The position numbers and the translations under genes were made by a program. From assembly GCA_032164245.1 (NCBI GenBank), contig JAVMKO010000009.1:80671212-80735211 (forward strand): a stretch of 64,000 nt of DNA, read 5' to 3'. This document shows positions 30,601 to 42,600 of the stretch, one piece after another. This DNA is from Sternotherus odoratus (taxonomy: Eukaryota > Chordata > Testudines > Kinosternidae). The notes under the pieces are model-generated. The model worked only from the letters and a program-made list of their open reading frames with translations, was not told the DNA's origin and did not search any database. Within the stretch, counting starts at the first letter, position 1. Every line of letters begins with the position of its first letter.

Positions 30601-33600
30601 GGTGGAGTTTTATTTGCATTTCCCTAGTCCAGACGTCACAATATTTCTGTTTTATTACATCGCTGTTGATTTGGATGGAGACGGCTGTGATGTCACAATA
30701 TGTGTTTTTGACTTTAGGTGAGGAATGAGCAGATGCAGTAGATGAGACGCCTTCAAATATATACAGGATCCGTTTCTCTGTTGATGTAAGTGATCATAGC
30801 TTCATTGAAGCCAGTGGAAGTACACTGATTTACACCCGCTGAAGATCTGGCCCAGTCTGTGTTCTCCTATAGGTGTTCCATCGTAAGAGAGGGTGAGTAA
30901 CGAACATTTATATTCCCATAATATAAGAACTAGGGACCACCAAATGAAATTAATGGGAAGCAGGTTTAAAACAAATAAAAGGAAGTTCTTCACACAGCAC
31001 ACAGTCAACCTGTGGAACTCCTTGCCAGAGGAGGTTGTGAAGGCTAGGACTATAACAAGGTTTAAAAGAGAACTTGATACATTCATGGAGTTTTAGTCCA
31101 TTAATGGCTATTAGCCAGGATGGGTAAGGAATGGTGTCCCTAGCCTCTGTTTGTCAGAGGAGGGTGATGGATGGCAGGAGAGAGATCACTTGACCATTAC
31201 CTATTAGATTCACTCATTCTGGGGCACCTGGCATTGGCCACTGTCGGCAGACAGGATACTGGGCTGGATGGCTTTGGCCTGACCCTGTACAGCCATTCTG
31301 ATGCCATATGTGTGCATTGCACTGCACTCGCCAGGCAAAATGAAGTCCCTGACCCAAATCGAAGACCCAGTCTTGCAAGTGTTGGCAGACCCTACAGGAT
31401 CCCCCTCAAGTAGTGGGTTTCTGCCTGGATGCAGGAGTCTTCCCACATGGGTCCAACTGCAGGAACAGAACCTTAAATTGTAAATTCTGATTCATTCAGT
31501 GCCAATATCATGAAAAGCGGCCTGCAGTTTAGTCTGAAGTATTAAAACATGGCTCTGTCCTTCTTCACTCTGAGGTTGTTCCCCAAAATGTCAACATGTC
31601 CCCATACATTCTGCTTGATTGGAGACATCTTCCCCTTCGGCCGTTTGCAGTGAAGTGCTTGGAGCGCCCCTGTATTATTCTGCCAGCAGCCAAATCTGGT
31701 TGGATTGTCCCATTTGGACAAAGACGTAGTCACTCTGTCTCCTAGTAAGTGGTCCTGAACTGGGCAAAGTTGCTACAGCGTAGATAATGTACATGGGCCA
31801 AAAGATTCTGAGATGTTGTGTGTGACGCTGGCTTCAAAGAGCACATAGAAGAAATGTTGCTGGGTACAAAATGACATGAGAGCAATCAGGTTTAGCAGGC
31901 TAACAAACAGGAACAGAACATCCAGTACCTGCCAAGGAACTTCACCTTTCTTGCTTTCCACTCCACCGACCACGCGTGTAACTTGCTTAATGATGGGCGT
32001 GATTTGAGTGGTATTGGCCGTCGCTTCGTCCTGACCGTCGGTAGCATTGTAGTGCCACTTGTCAAAGGTGTTTATGGCTCGGGTGTACTTGCTTTTGGCT
32101 TCGGGAGCGGTAATCCTCCCACACGGAAACGGCACTGTGAGAGGAATGTACAGAGTCAGAAGGTAGCTCTTCAGCTGGCCATGCATCATATTAAGTGTTC
32201 TTACAAATGAAGTGGCAAAACCGGAGATAAATGTTTCCCGGTGTTTCACCGGCAGGATGATAAAGGAGATCCCGGGGAGTGGGCTGATTCAAGTGGTTCA
32301 CGTTTATGTTTGAATTAATTTATGGGGATGTAAGTCGCTCTCATAGTCAAATAAACATGACCACAAACTCCATCTCAGAAATAGGCGCGCCAAGCGAGAT
32401 GCCCTGGGTAGTGCAAGCACAAAGCTTTACCAGGTTTTAGAAATCAATTTTGAGAACTTTAAAAAGGAAAAAAAAACAATGTGTGTGTATGTTTCTCCCA
32501 CTGCACTTGCTTATTATAATTGACATTTCTATAGCAACTAACTACAATATAAATGCAACATAAATACAGCATGTGTCTGAGCTAGACGAGCATGGAAATT
32601 ATACATGTATATGTAAATATTTTACAACTGATGAAGGTGAGAAGACTATTAAAAACTGTTGATAGACTAGTAAAAGCATTTTAGAGTTTTTAAAAACAAG
32701 TTCAGAGAGGTAGCTTTGTTAGTCTAATCTGTAGAAGCAACAAAGAGTCCTGTGGCACCTTAAAGACTAACAAAAGTATTGAAGCATAAGCTTTCGTGGG
32801 CTAATACCCATTTCTTCACATCCAAAAGCTTATGCTTCAATACTTTTGTTAGTCTTCAAGATGCCACAGGACTCTTTGTCGCTTCTAAAAACAAGTTGCC
32901 ATTTCTAAGTGCTTTAAATGCAGTGTGTTAACTGTTGTTTTCAATGGCCACGTCTCACTTACTTTACTATACCAGCTCTGTTGGTGAAAGAGACACGCTC
33001 TGAAGCCACATAGAGTTCTTCTTCAGCTCTGTGTAGCTTGAATGTTTGTCTCTTTCGCCAACAGAAATTGATCCAATAAAAGATATCTTGTCTCTCTATT
33101 ATCCTATGCCCAACATGACTACAAGCCCATTGCAGAGTGAACTGTTCTTTTCAATGACCACATCTCACTTATATTCCTAGGCTGTGCATATAAAATATCA
33201 AATTGGGGACACATAACAAGATAAAGTTGTTTCATGATTTTGTTAAAAGTAAAGCTTCCTTCTAAAGTTGCAACCATGAAAATCCATGTGTTTCCTTTTA
33301 AAGATCCCCCGCCCCAAACAGTAGATTTAGGTTGCATATTTTAGCATCAACTGCATGTCTTTTTCTGACTATCAAGTGGTGGAATAGAAATAGTACCCAA
33401 AAGCAGCATGAGCTTGACATGTCTCCAGTGAAGATTTCTCAAAAACCTTGTAGGACAACTCCCCATGATGTTCAAAGATGGGATCTAGCCCTGTTCTGTA
33501 CCATCTATGGGATGTAGCCCATTCTGACTGGATGTAGACTTTCTCCATCATGTCTACTGTAATCAAAAAGCCCACTGCATCCCAAATATGAAGAATGTGG

Positions 33601-36600
33601 GGTCAACAGTGTAAAAGCCTTTGCTTGCAAGAACTCATATGACATGCATGTCTGTGGGCATGAGAGCAGCTGGGCACATGGCTTCTCCCTCTAGAAAGTC
33701 GAGGGGGGCTGCACAGAATGTTGTAAAGGGGTCATACTGGTGCATCAACAGCGGAAAAGTAGACGACCTATGGCCGCTTGAAACAAACAGTGGTTCCAAT
33801 GCCTACTCTTAAGCATTCCATTCCTGCTCTGTAGAGTGGTGGCCTTAGTGTGGCCCTATTTATCCTATGTCTTGTTTGGGGAAGGGGTTTATGCCACCAA
33901 CTGCATGTTATCTGCACATGTCCACGACTGCTGCTAACCGGCTCTGCTCCACATTTCATAACATGCTTTATGAAACAGCCAGGCTGAGAGTTCCAGAGCC
34001 ACCCAGGGGATTTAGATGCACCTGTCCCATTAATTTCAATGACAGCGCGTGCCTTAATACTCGAGGAAGCTTTGGAAATCTCATCGCAAATCTTTAAATC
34101 ATTTTAGAACTTGACCTGCGGGGTCACAGGATTTTCCATCTGCGTTCAGTTTGTAGCCAGGTGCACAGGAGCAAACCACTTTGTGGGGTGGGTCATAGCT
34201 GCAGAAATGCTTGCATCCTCCGTTCTTAGTAGCACAGGTTGAATCTGAAAGAAATTAAACCGAACCCATAAGACACTTTAAAAGTGCAATAAAGTGCAAA
34301 GCTGAAAATGATGTACATGAAGGAGCATGTAGTTGACCCGTTTACTTAGGATCTAGTCTGGGAGCTATGAGTGGTTAACACGTCTCAAGATCAGGCCTTT
34401 AGACTCCAGTATATAAACAACCCAAACGGTTGCATGGCAGAAGCAGATGGGCATCCTTCCTTCTTCCAGTGAAAACACTGATCAGGATGCACTACAGTCA
34501 GAAAATTGTGCCTGGTGTGCGTTAAGGGACATGGAGTTAAGAAACCCGTTTAATCTGATAGCGTGGCTAAATCCCTTCGTCTGCCTTGAAAACCTCAACC
34601 AGCATATCTAGCTCATGCACTTCTCCAAGGAATATATGTACAGCTTGTGTGAGACAAGAGGTTAAAGTAGAGGCAGTCAATTATTTTTTGTCAAGGTTCA
34701 AATTTCTTGGCCAAGGTATAGTCAAGGTCCAGACTCCAGAGAATTAATCTATATCTATAAAAGTCAAATGGTGTATGCGTGTATGTATGTGTGCGTGTAT
34801 GTACGTTCAGTTACTCCTTCCACACCGTTTGAGCTAGAGACTTGAAATTTGGTACAGTTAGAGGTCTTGGGGTTCTAATCAGGGTAAGAGTCGAAAATTT
34901 TTCAAATCTCACCTCTGACGCCCCCCAGGGGTGAAATTATTTAAAGGCCAATCACATCAGCTGGGCAGCTGCTGTTCTCTGTGACATAGTTATGATGTCA
35001 TAATACCCCCCTCCAATGGACCCCGCACTCGCTCAGCTCTCTGCCCCCTCCCCCCTCCAACGGACCCCACCCTCGCTCAGCTCTCTGTCCCCTCCCCACC
35101 CGAGTTGGGTTTGGTCGGAGGGTAAGTGAGGTAGGGGTGTCGGGTTTGGTCGGGGGGTGAGGTGGGGGTGTCGGGTTTGGTCGGGGGGTAAGTGAGCCGG
35201 GGGTGTTGGGTTTGGTCTGGGGGGTGGGTGGGAAGGTGTCGGGGTGGGTGGGGGATGAGGTGTGGGTGTTGGGGTTGGTCAGGGGGTGTTGGGTTTGGTT
35301 GGGGGGGTGAGGAGGGGGGTCGGGGTTGGTCTAGGGGTAAGTGAGGTGTGGGTGTCAGGTTTGTTTGTGGTGGTAGGTAGGGGTGTCGGGGTTGGTCTAG
35401 GGGTAAGTGAGGTGTGGGTGTCAGGTTTGTTTGTGCTGCTAGGTAGGGGTGTCTGGTTTGGTTGGGGGGGGAAGTGAGGTAGGTGTGTCAGGTTTGGTCT
35501 ACGGGGGGTGAGGTGTGGGTGTTGGTCAGGGGGTGTTGGGGTTGGTAGGGGGTGACGTGGGGGTGTTGGTTTTGGGTGGGGGGGTGAAAATGTGAGTCAG
35601 GGTTGGTTGAGGGGTAAGTGAGGTGGGGGTGTTGGGTTTGGTCGGGGGGGGTGAGGTGGGGGTGTCAGGTTTGCTCTCTGCCCCTCCCCCTCCAACGGAC
35701 CCCGCACTCACTCAGCTCTCTGCCCCCTCCCCACCTCCGACGGACCCGAGCAACGCCGGGTATTTTCGCTAGTAAGTAAATAAAAAGATTTTGAGGTCAG
35801 TGGAATAGCATCTGGCAGTCCGGATTTGGCCAGCGGTCCCCCTCTTGACTACCCCAAGTTAAAGCCAATCTCCCCAAAACGGCAGATGTCTGAGCTAGAA
35901 CTGGATGAAACTGGTGAGAAAACATATTGTGGAAAGTCCTGGTGAAGTGGTAGCAGCTGTGGGTCCCCTCGTTTCTCTCTCTGCTGGAGAGTGTTTTGGC
36001 TGGTGGATTCCGTTCTCATTGGTGATTCCCCTGGACCCAAGACCTGCCATGCACCTCCTGGCTTCCTGGCAAGCTATCAAGGAGACTGGTTTCAGAGACC
36101 TGCTTTGCAGTATGGAGAGGGAGTAGAGTCCACTAAAGCAGCCTCCTTGTGGGTTACAACGGCAGCAATTCGGACATCGGTGACTTCAGAGAGATTGAGG
36201 CCACGCAGTGTTTCGGAGCTCTCGGGGATTTGGCAGCTCCGCTTGGAAGGGTTTGTACAAATATTTGGCTACAGGTTACGTGGATTCCCCACCAGGCTCC
36301 TCCCTGGATTCAGGTGGCCAGGCCGAAGGGTGCAGTGTAAACGTTGGGCTAGAACTCTGATTTCAGACTGGCGTGAACCCAGAAACTCGAAGCAAAAGTC
36401 AGTTTAAACGGCCAGGTTTTGCATCCTCAATGAAGTAAAACCACAGATTGTCCATGACACAAACTATCAAACCTCCCTGATCCACACGAACAGCTCACAA
36501 GCCTGAGCCCCGCTTTTGATGAAACTTCACTTGGAGCTTATCATGGACCCTCATGTCCTTCTGATGCCTCTGGGTGGTCAGTAGATCTTGTTGCATGAGT

Positions 36601-39600
36601 CTCTACTGTCAAAGCCAAAAGACTCGGCCTTCAGCCCCTGCCATTGACACCGCGCTAGGGGTGTAGTGGTACAGGTGGGGGCCTGGATAGGAAATTGAAC
36701 TGGGAAGCCTCTGGAGTTCGGGATGCACTTTCCCAGCCAAGGGGAGTATTTGCAGGACATGACATCTTGAGGTGACATTCTGTTTCTCTTCTAACGGAGG
36801 CTTGGTCAAGTGGAGATGAATGAGCCTGCTACAGAGCTAGCTAAGCGAGCTGAGTCTGTTAGCTGAGGCATTAGAGGCTCATGCATTAAGATCCTGAGGA
36901 CCCAGGTTTGATCCCCGCTGCTGATGACCAACCCAGGGGTGCTTGTGTTCTGTTGTGAAAATTTTTGACGCCCGCCCCCCTTCACTTTTCTCTGTCTTTA
37001 GGGAATCTCATCGTCCAGGTGTCGAAAGTGCCGAGTCACTAGACTTGTAATTCTCAGTGAGTTTTCAAATAACTTCCCAATAGATTAACTTCCCTCCCAT
37101 TCCTCAAGGACAAATCCATTCCTGGCGTCATGCTTACGTGATCATTTACTATTTTTACAAAGTCACGTCTTTTCTATTGCTATTTTAGTCCCAGTCTCCT
37201 ATCCACCAGAAGACTGCAGTGGCTTGAGACCATTTTCTATTGGCTGCAGATTTAAAAGACGCTTCCAGACCCACACCTCTTCCCTGCCAGAGTAAAAACA
37301 CAAGTAGAAAGAGAATCTCTTCTCAGTGCTCGTTCATTGCCCTGGCTCCTTAGCCCTTCAGGAGAGCCCTTCATCTCCTTAGTCCTTCAGGAGAGTGTTT
37401 GCATTTTCTTTGTCTTTGGAATCATATTGTGTGTGTGTAGTTGATCATTTCTCATTTCAAACAGGGCCGGTGTGCTGTGCATGAAACGGTTGGTCAATAC
37501 TCAACCCCCCCAGCACTGTAGCTCTGACCCTGCTCCCACTGAAGTCAATGGGGAAAACTCCAATTTGATTTCTGCAGATTTTGGATCAAGCCCTATTCCT
37601 CTCTATCTCCCTAGAAAGTTGAATGGAACCAGGAGGTGAAATCCTGGCCTCATTAAAGTCAATGAAAACATCTTGTATTCTCTTCATTAGGCTCAAGATT
37701 TCACCAGGGACTTAAATAGCCCTGACTAATAAAATTCATACAGGAAGGGCTTGTAATAGGGAGAGAAAGGAGATTCCTGATTAAATATTACTGACAGGCT
37801 GTGAATCTGATTCTCATTTATCATGTGTGATGGCTAACACCAGGGAACAGCATAGCAAGAGGTAGACGTTGCTGTAGCATGAGTGAAATAACTAGTTCTT
37901 ACTCGCTGGGGTTAGGAGAGTGGATTGGGCCCTGAAGGAGAGACCTGTACCACACTCAGCAATGGGTTACACCCACGTTTTGCATGGTCACTTACAGCAG
38001 TGCAAAGTGAGTATAAAATCCACCCAATGGGAAGGGAAGTTATTCACATCCACTTTGCCCAGTGACTATGTATGGTTCAAGGCACAGAGAATCCATCCCC
38101 TTGGTACATACCTAGCTCACAGTTCCTTCCTTCATACCCTGCCGGGCACCAACACACATAGGAACCGATGTCATCGGCGCAACGGGCTCCATTTTTACAC
38201 GGATTTGGAACGCACTGGTCTCCATCTTGGAAATGAAAACCAGATCAATTAATTAGCAGACAAGGAAATCCATCACTTTTGCTACTCAACCATGAGTGTT
38301 CCCCCATCCTACCAGGCTCAGGATAAAGAATGTGAAGTGAAGCTTGGGCCTGAAAACTTCTTTTTAACTTGGATTCTGGAAAAGAATTGCATAACAAATG
38401 GACGGAGCGGCATCCCGTGGTGACCTCTGCAGATGTATTATGCACAAAGGCCTGATATTGGCGTCAAACCTGACTTCACTTCAGTCTTTTGGTGTGTGAA
38501 TTCCCCTGACATCAGTTGTTCTCTGCCCAGTTCTCACTAGGGTGAGATCAGTCTGGTCCTGTGTCAAATCGAGCTAGAAAGCTGGAGCTAGGAGGTGGAT
38601 TTCCTTGAGAACATGCAAAGTTGGCTGTCTCCACGTTAGGAGGTTTTTTTTTTAAGTTCTCACTCTTCCTTGAAGAAGACTGGGGCGTTGCCACCTGGTT
38701 TTGGGCCTTTACTGTCAGACCCTGAACTTTAGGGCTCAAGCTTTTCTCCACAGCTGCGAGGGCGAGAAACAAACGTCTTAAAACAAATGAAAGATGAGAT
38801 TCTCATGTATTCCTGTGACTCCAGGAGCTGGAGATCCAAGAAAAACCGCCAGTTATCAGAAAATCTGCCATAAACCCCGGGGACTTGGCACCTGGATTAG
38901 TGATGCTGAATTTCAAGGAAATAAACTCTTAAAAGAGCAAAGCCAAAGGGGAAGGAGAAGTGAAGAGAGCTCTGAGGCATTCATGTTACGCCAGCAAAAT
39001 CAGCTGGCAATGCTTCTTTATCCTCTCTCTCCTTCTCCCTTGTTCCAATGCAAATGGGACAAAATATAACACATTACAGAATGTCCAGCTTGCAGGCCAG
39101 GGACTGGATTTTTTTGTCTCCCGGTGACTTGTGCAGCCACTTATACTGCTGCAAGTCCATGTAAAACTCTATCTCAACAACATGGTAGAGTTTTGCACCC
39201 ACTTGTCATTTCCACCAGTGCAGACACAAAGCACAGGGCGGCAGAGAATTAGGACTCAAGCCTTGGAAACTGCCAAAAGGTCCCTTGTGTGGTACAGAAG
39301 ATGGCCACTTAGCTCTCAAATAGGGTTTAAGTGTTGCATAGGTCTTGAGCTGGATCAGCATGGGGGTGAATTTCACCCACGCAGCACGGATGTCGGTACT
39401 AGCAGCTCGTGAGTGAAACAAATGAAACATGCACAGTGATAGAAAGAGAAGGTAAGATTATTATTTTTTGTAGGGGTCATTCGTTTCAGCCATAACAAAC
39501 AAAATACGGTATCTCAGTTTCCTACTGATTGTTTTTTTTCCCCAGAGGACAATTTTAAAACGCAAATGCCACTTTTTTATTGTATAGGCTGGCCTGACTC

Positions 39601-42600
39601 ATTGTTTAAGATTGGAGATGTTCTGTGTGCTCAGGCAATGTACGAAGCAATTTGTTTGCTGAAACATCCGTAGTTTCATATGTTTAGTGTTCGTTGATTA
39701 TTTTTTTTTTGATGGGTGTGGGGAGTAGTTGAGGTTAGGGACCAAGGATTGTAGAGACAGATTGTAAGTGGGAAGCAGAGTGGGACAAGAGAGGCAAAGC
39801 AAGTGTTTGTGAACATTGGTTTGAATTCCAAACAGCTATCTACTTTGGCCACATTTATAACTCTCTTTAATACCTTATTTCCAAGCAAACATGACATGCT
39901 CTCACACATGTTTACAGAGGGGCCATTCATAGGAAGAGCCATATCTGCATGCAAACAGGGCATTTGTGACTGGCCATTTGTTCTCAAACCTTAAAGTTTC
40001 ATTTTTCCACAGGAGCTGAAACATTCTACATGGTTTACATGACCAATCACACATCACAAACAGCAGGTGGTCTGGGTGAACTCAAACAGTGAAACTTGTT
40101 CTCGCAAGCTGTTTGAACTAATGCAAATAATGAATAAACTGGTAAAAACCAACACTGAATTATCTACAAACAGAACAGGGAAAAGATCTAAATTGGGGGG
40201 GATATATTATTCATCATGCATAACTTTGACCAGCTCTACTGTAGAACATACTCCATTAAATGGGAAATATTCTTTCAATGAATACCTGTACCTCCCATTA
40301 CTTATAGGCACATACTGAAAGGTGAATACAAGACAACCTTATACTTTTTACGTATGTGAAATCTGGAGGAAGCAAATCTCTTACCAATATACCCTTTCCA
40401 AAACTCCATCTGCAAAACAAACAGACAAGAAAATGAATAATTTCTCTTGATATTTAATTTGAAAATTAAATTACAGAACTAGCAAGAAGTAAAGCCCCCA
40501 AAACTCTAGGTAAAGGATCCAAAGAGAAAGATTTAAGGGTTAAAATCCCTTTCGTGAAGGGGGGGGACGTCTGCACAGGCATAAGTGCTTATGCGAGATG
40601 CTCATGAACATAGGTGCTATGCTGATCCCATTGCACAGGCCGAATTGCACCCCTTGGGGAAAAGAGGCTTTTCCCATGATTGTCTCCTTCCTGTCCCTCC
40701 CCGAGTAGGTTCATAATGGTGGGTCTGGTGTCATTCTGCCATAACAACACTCACTGTTTTTTCCGTGTGTTCAAAGACTTCTCGCGCTTCTTCAAAACTG
40801 CATTTTTCTTCGTTACATTCTCTCTCAAGATTCCCTGCAACAAACTCTTCCAGGCGATTTGAATTATACCTCTTCGGTCTGTGCAAAATGGAGCTTGCGT
40901 CTTCATTTTTGATAAAAACTGTTATTTAAAAAACAACCCATAGACCCTAGTTACAGGAGGGTACATTCCCCTCAACGTTTTAACTGTCATGTTTAAGTGC
41001 TGTGTTCTCAAACACCATGCTTTCCATTCCTGTCTTTTCACCACCTAGACACCATGGCTATAGTAAAATTCTGGTATAGCTTATATACCGAGGGTACCTG
41101 TAGATATATAGCTGTGTCCACACTAGAAGCTGTAATGGTAGGACTATATCAGTAAAAATTCCCACACTCATAACCAAAATAGTTATGCCAGTGCAAAACC
41201 TTTGTGTAGACCAAAACTGAAAATGCTTGTTGAGGTGAATTTCACCCCAGTGCAGAGAGACTAAAGGCAGAGGTAAGTACTGCACAAAATTTATGCAGGC
41301 CCTCTGCAGAGGGGTGAATTTTGTCCTAGAAAAAAATCAAAAGGAGATGATTGCTATTTGTTTTCACTTTTAAAACACTGTTTGCATTTTTTCCCCGAAC
41401 TAACACCACTTAAAATTATTGTTCTATTTACTCTTTGCTGAATCAGATCCTGTAACTCATTCTATGGGGCTACCACATGTTTAACAGGCTTACAGTCAAA
41501 GACATCAAAGCCTCTCATGGCCACTAGATGGCGCTGTCAGTTCTGCTTGGGATTAAAGTTGGTCATTAAGTTTGTGAAACAATATTATGTCGCTTCTTGT
41601 TCATATAAGGTTTATACCATAACAAATTTCCAGGTGAATGGGAGTAAATTTCATTGGCCACTTGAGAGTTGGTGAGAGAGAGAAGAAACTCATCATGATA
41701 ACTAAAAAGGGAACTTGTGAAGACTAGTAACAGCCAGACAGAATCTCTCTTTGCTTTTACAAGGCTAGTTTCTGTTCTCACTAAGGGTACGTCTACATTA
41801 CCCGCTGGATCGGTGGGTGGTGATCAATCTATCAGGGATCGATTTATCACGTCTAGTGTAGATGTGATAAATCAATCTCTGAATGCTCACCCCGTCGACT
41901 CCGGTACTCCACCTCCGCAAGAGGCGGAAGCGGAGTTAATGGGGGAGTGGCAGCGGTCGACTCGCCACCGTGTGGATGGCCTGATAAATCGACCGAAGAT
42001 ACGCCGACTTCAGCTACGCTTTCTTGTAGCTGAAGTTGCGTATCTTAGGTCGACCCCCCCACCCTCTGAGTGTAGACCAGACCTTAGTGCCTAATGAAAG
42101 TCCTTACTCCTGATTTATACTTTGACTTCATTTGAGTTCATTGGAATTAAAATTCTGCACTTACCCCCTGCAACTGAAGGCAGGAATTGGCCCTTCAGAT
42201 GGAACTCTATCTGCAAATGATTATTCTGACTGCCAGCTTTCTTTATAACAATTTAAACAACTGCAAAACAAGTCTACCGTTCTGTATTCCTTGTGCTGAC
42301 ACTTGCTTTCAATTAGCAAAGGAAACAATGGTGCTCTGAGAATTAAAATCTTGATCTTAATAGAACTACCTTCCCCTAGGCTTAATGGAGTAAAAAATTC
42401 TGTTCTCCCGGAAAGCAGGTCTGGTAGAGACTTGTGACTATTAATACAAATTGTCCAATGGCAATACCTTGGTTTGTGTGTTGGGAGAGGGATCGAAAAT
42501 CGATTTCCCTCCTCTTCCTTGAGGTTTTGACCATTGACCAGTTCACACTTAAAATGCAGAGACCATCACTCTCAACAGATCCTCCAGAGTAGCATCAATA

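Larger units (their letters stand above)
34245..38111 (-). other. F9 intron 4
   Basis: About 3.9 kb containing a Helitron (34748-35772) and a tRNA-like SINE head near 36.86 kb. No exon seen. Confidence 0.7.

Noticed and set aside
31773..32249. Start Met of a 158-codon - strand frame
   Set aside because: Only 31929-32134 is F9 exon 6; the rest is intron read-through.
35262..35711. Gly/Val-rich and Pro/Thr-rich open frames
   Set aside because: They run through the G-rich minisatellite of the Helitron; the repeat explains the lack of stops on both strands.
36855..36930. True tRNA gene
   Set aside because: A and B box-like blocks exist but no complete cloverleaf; more likely a SINE head.
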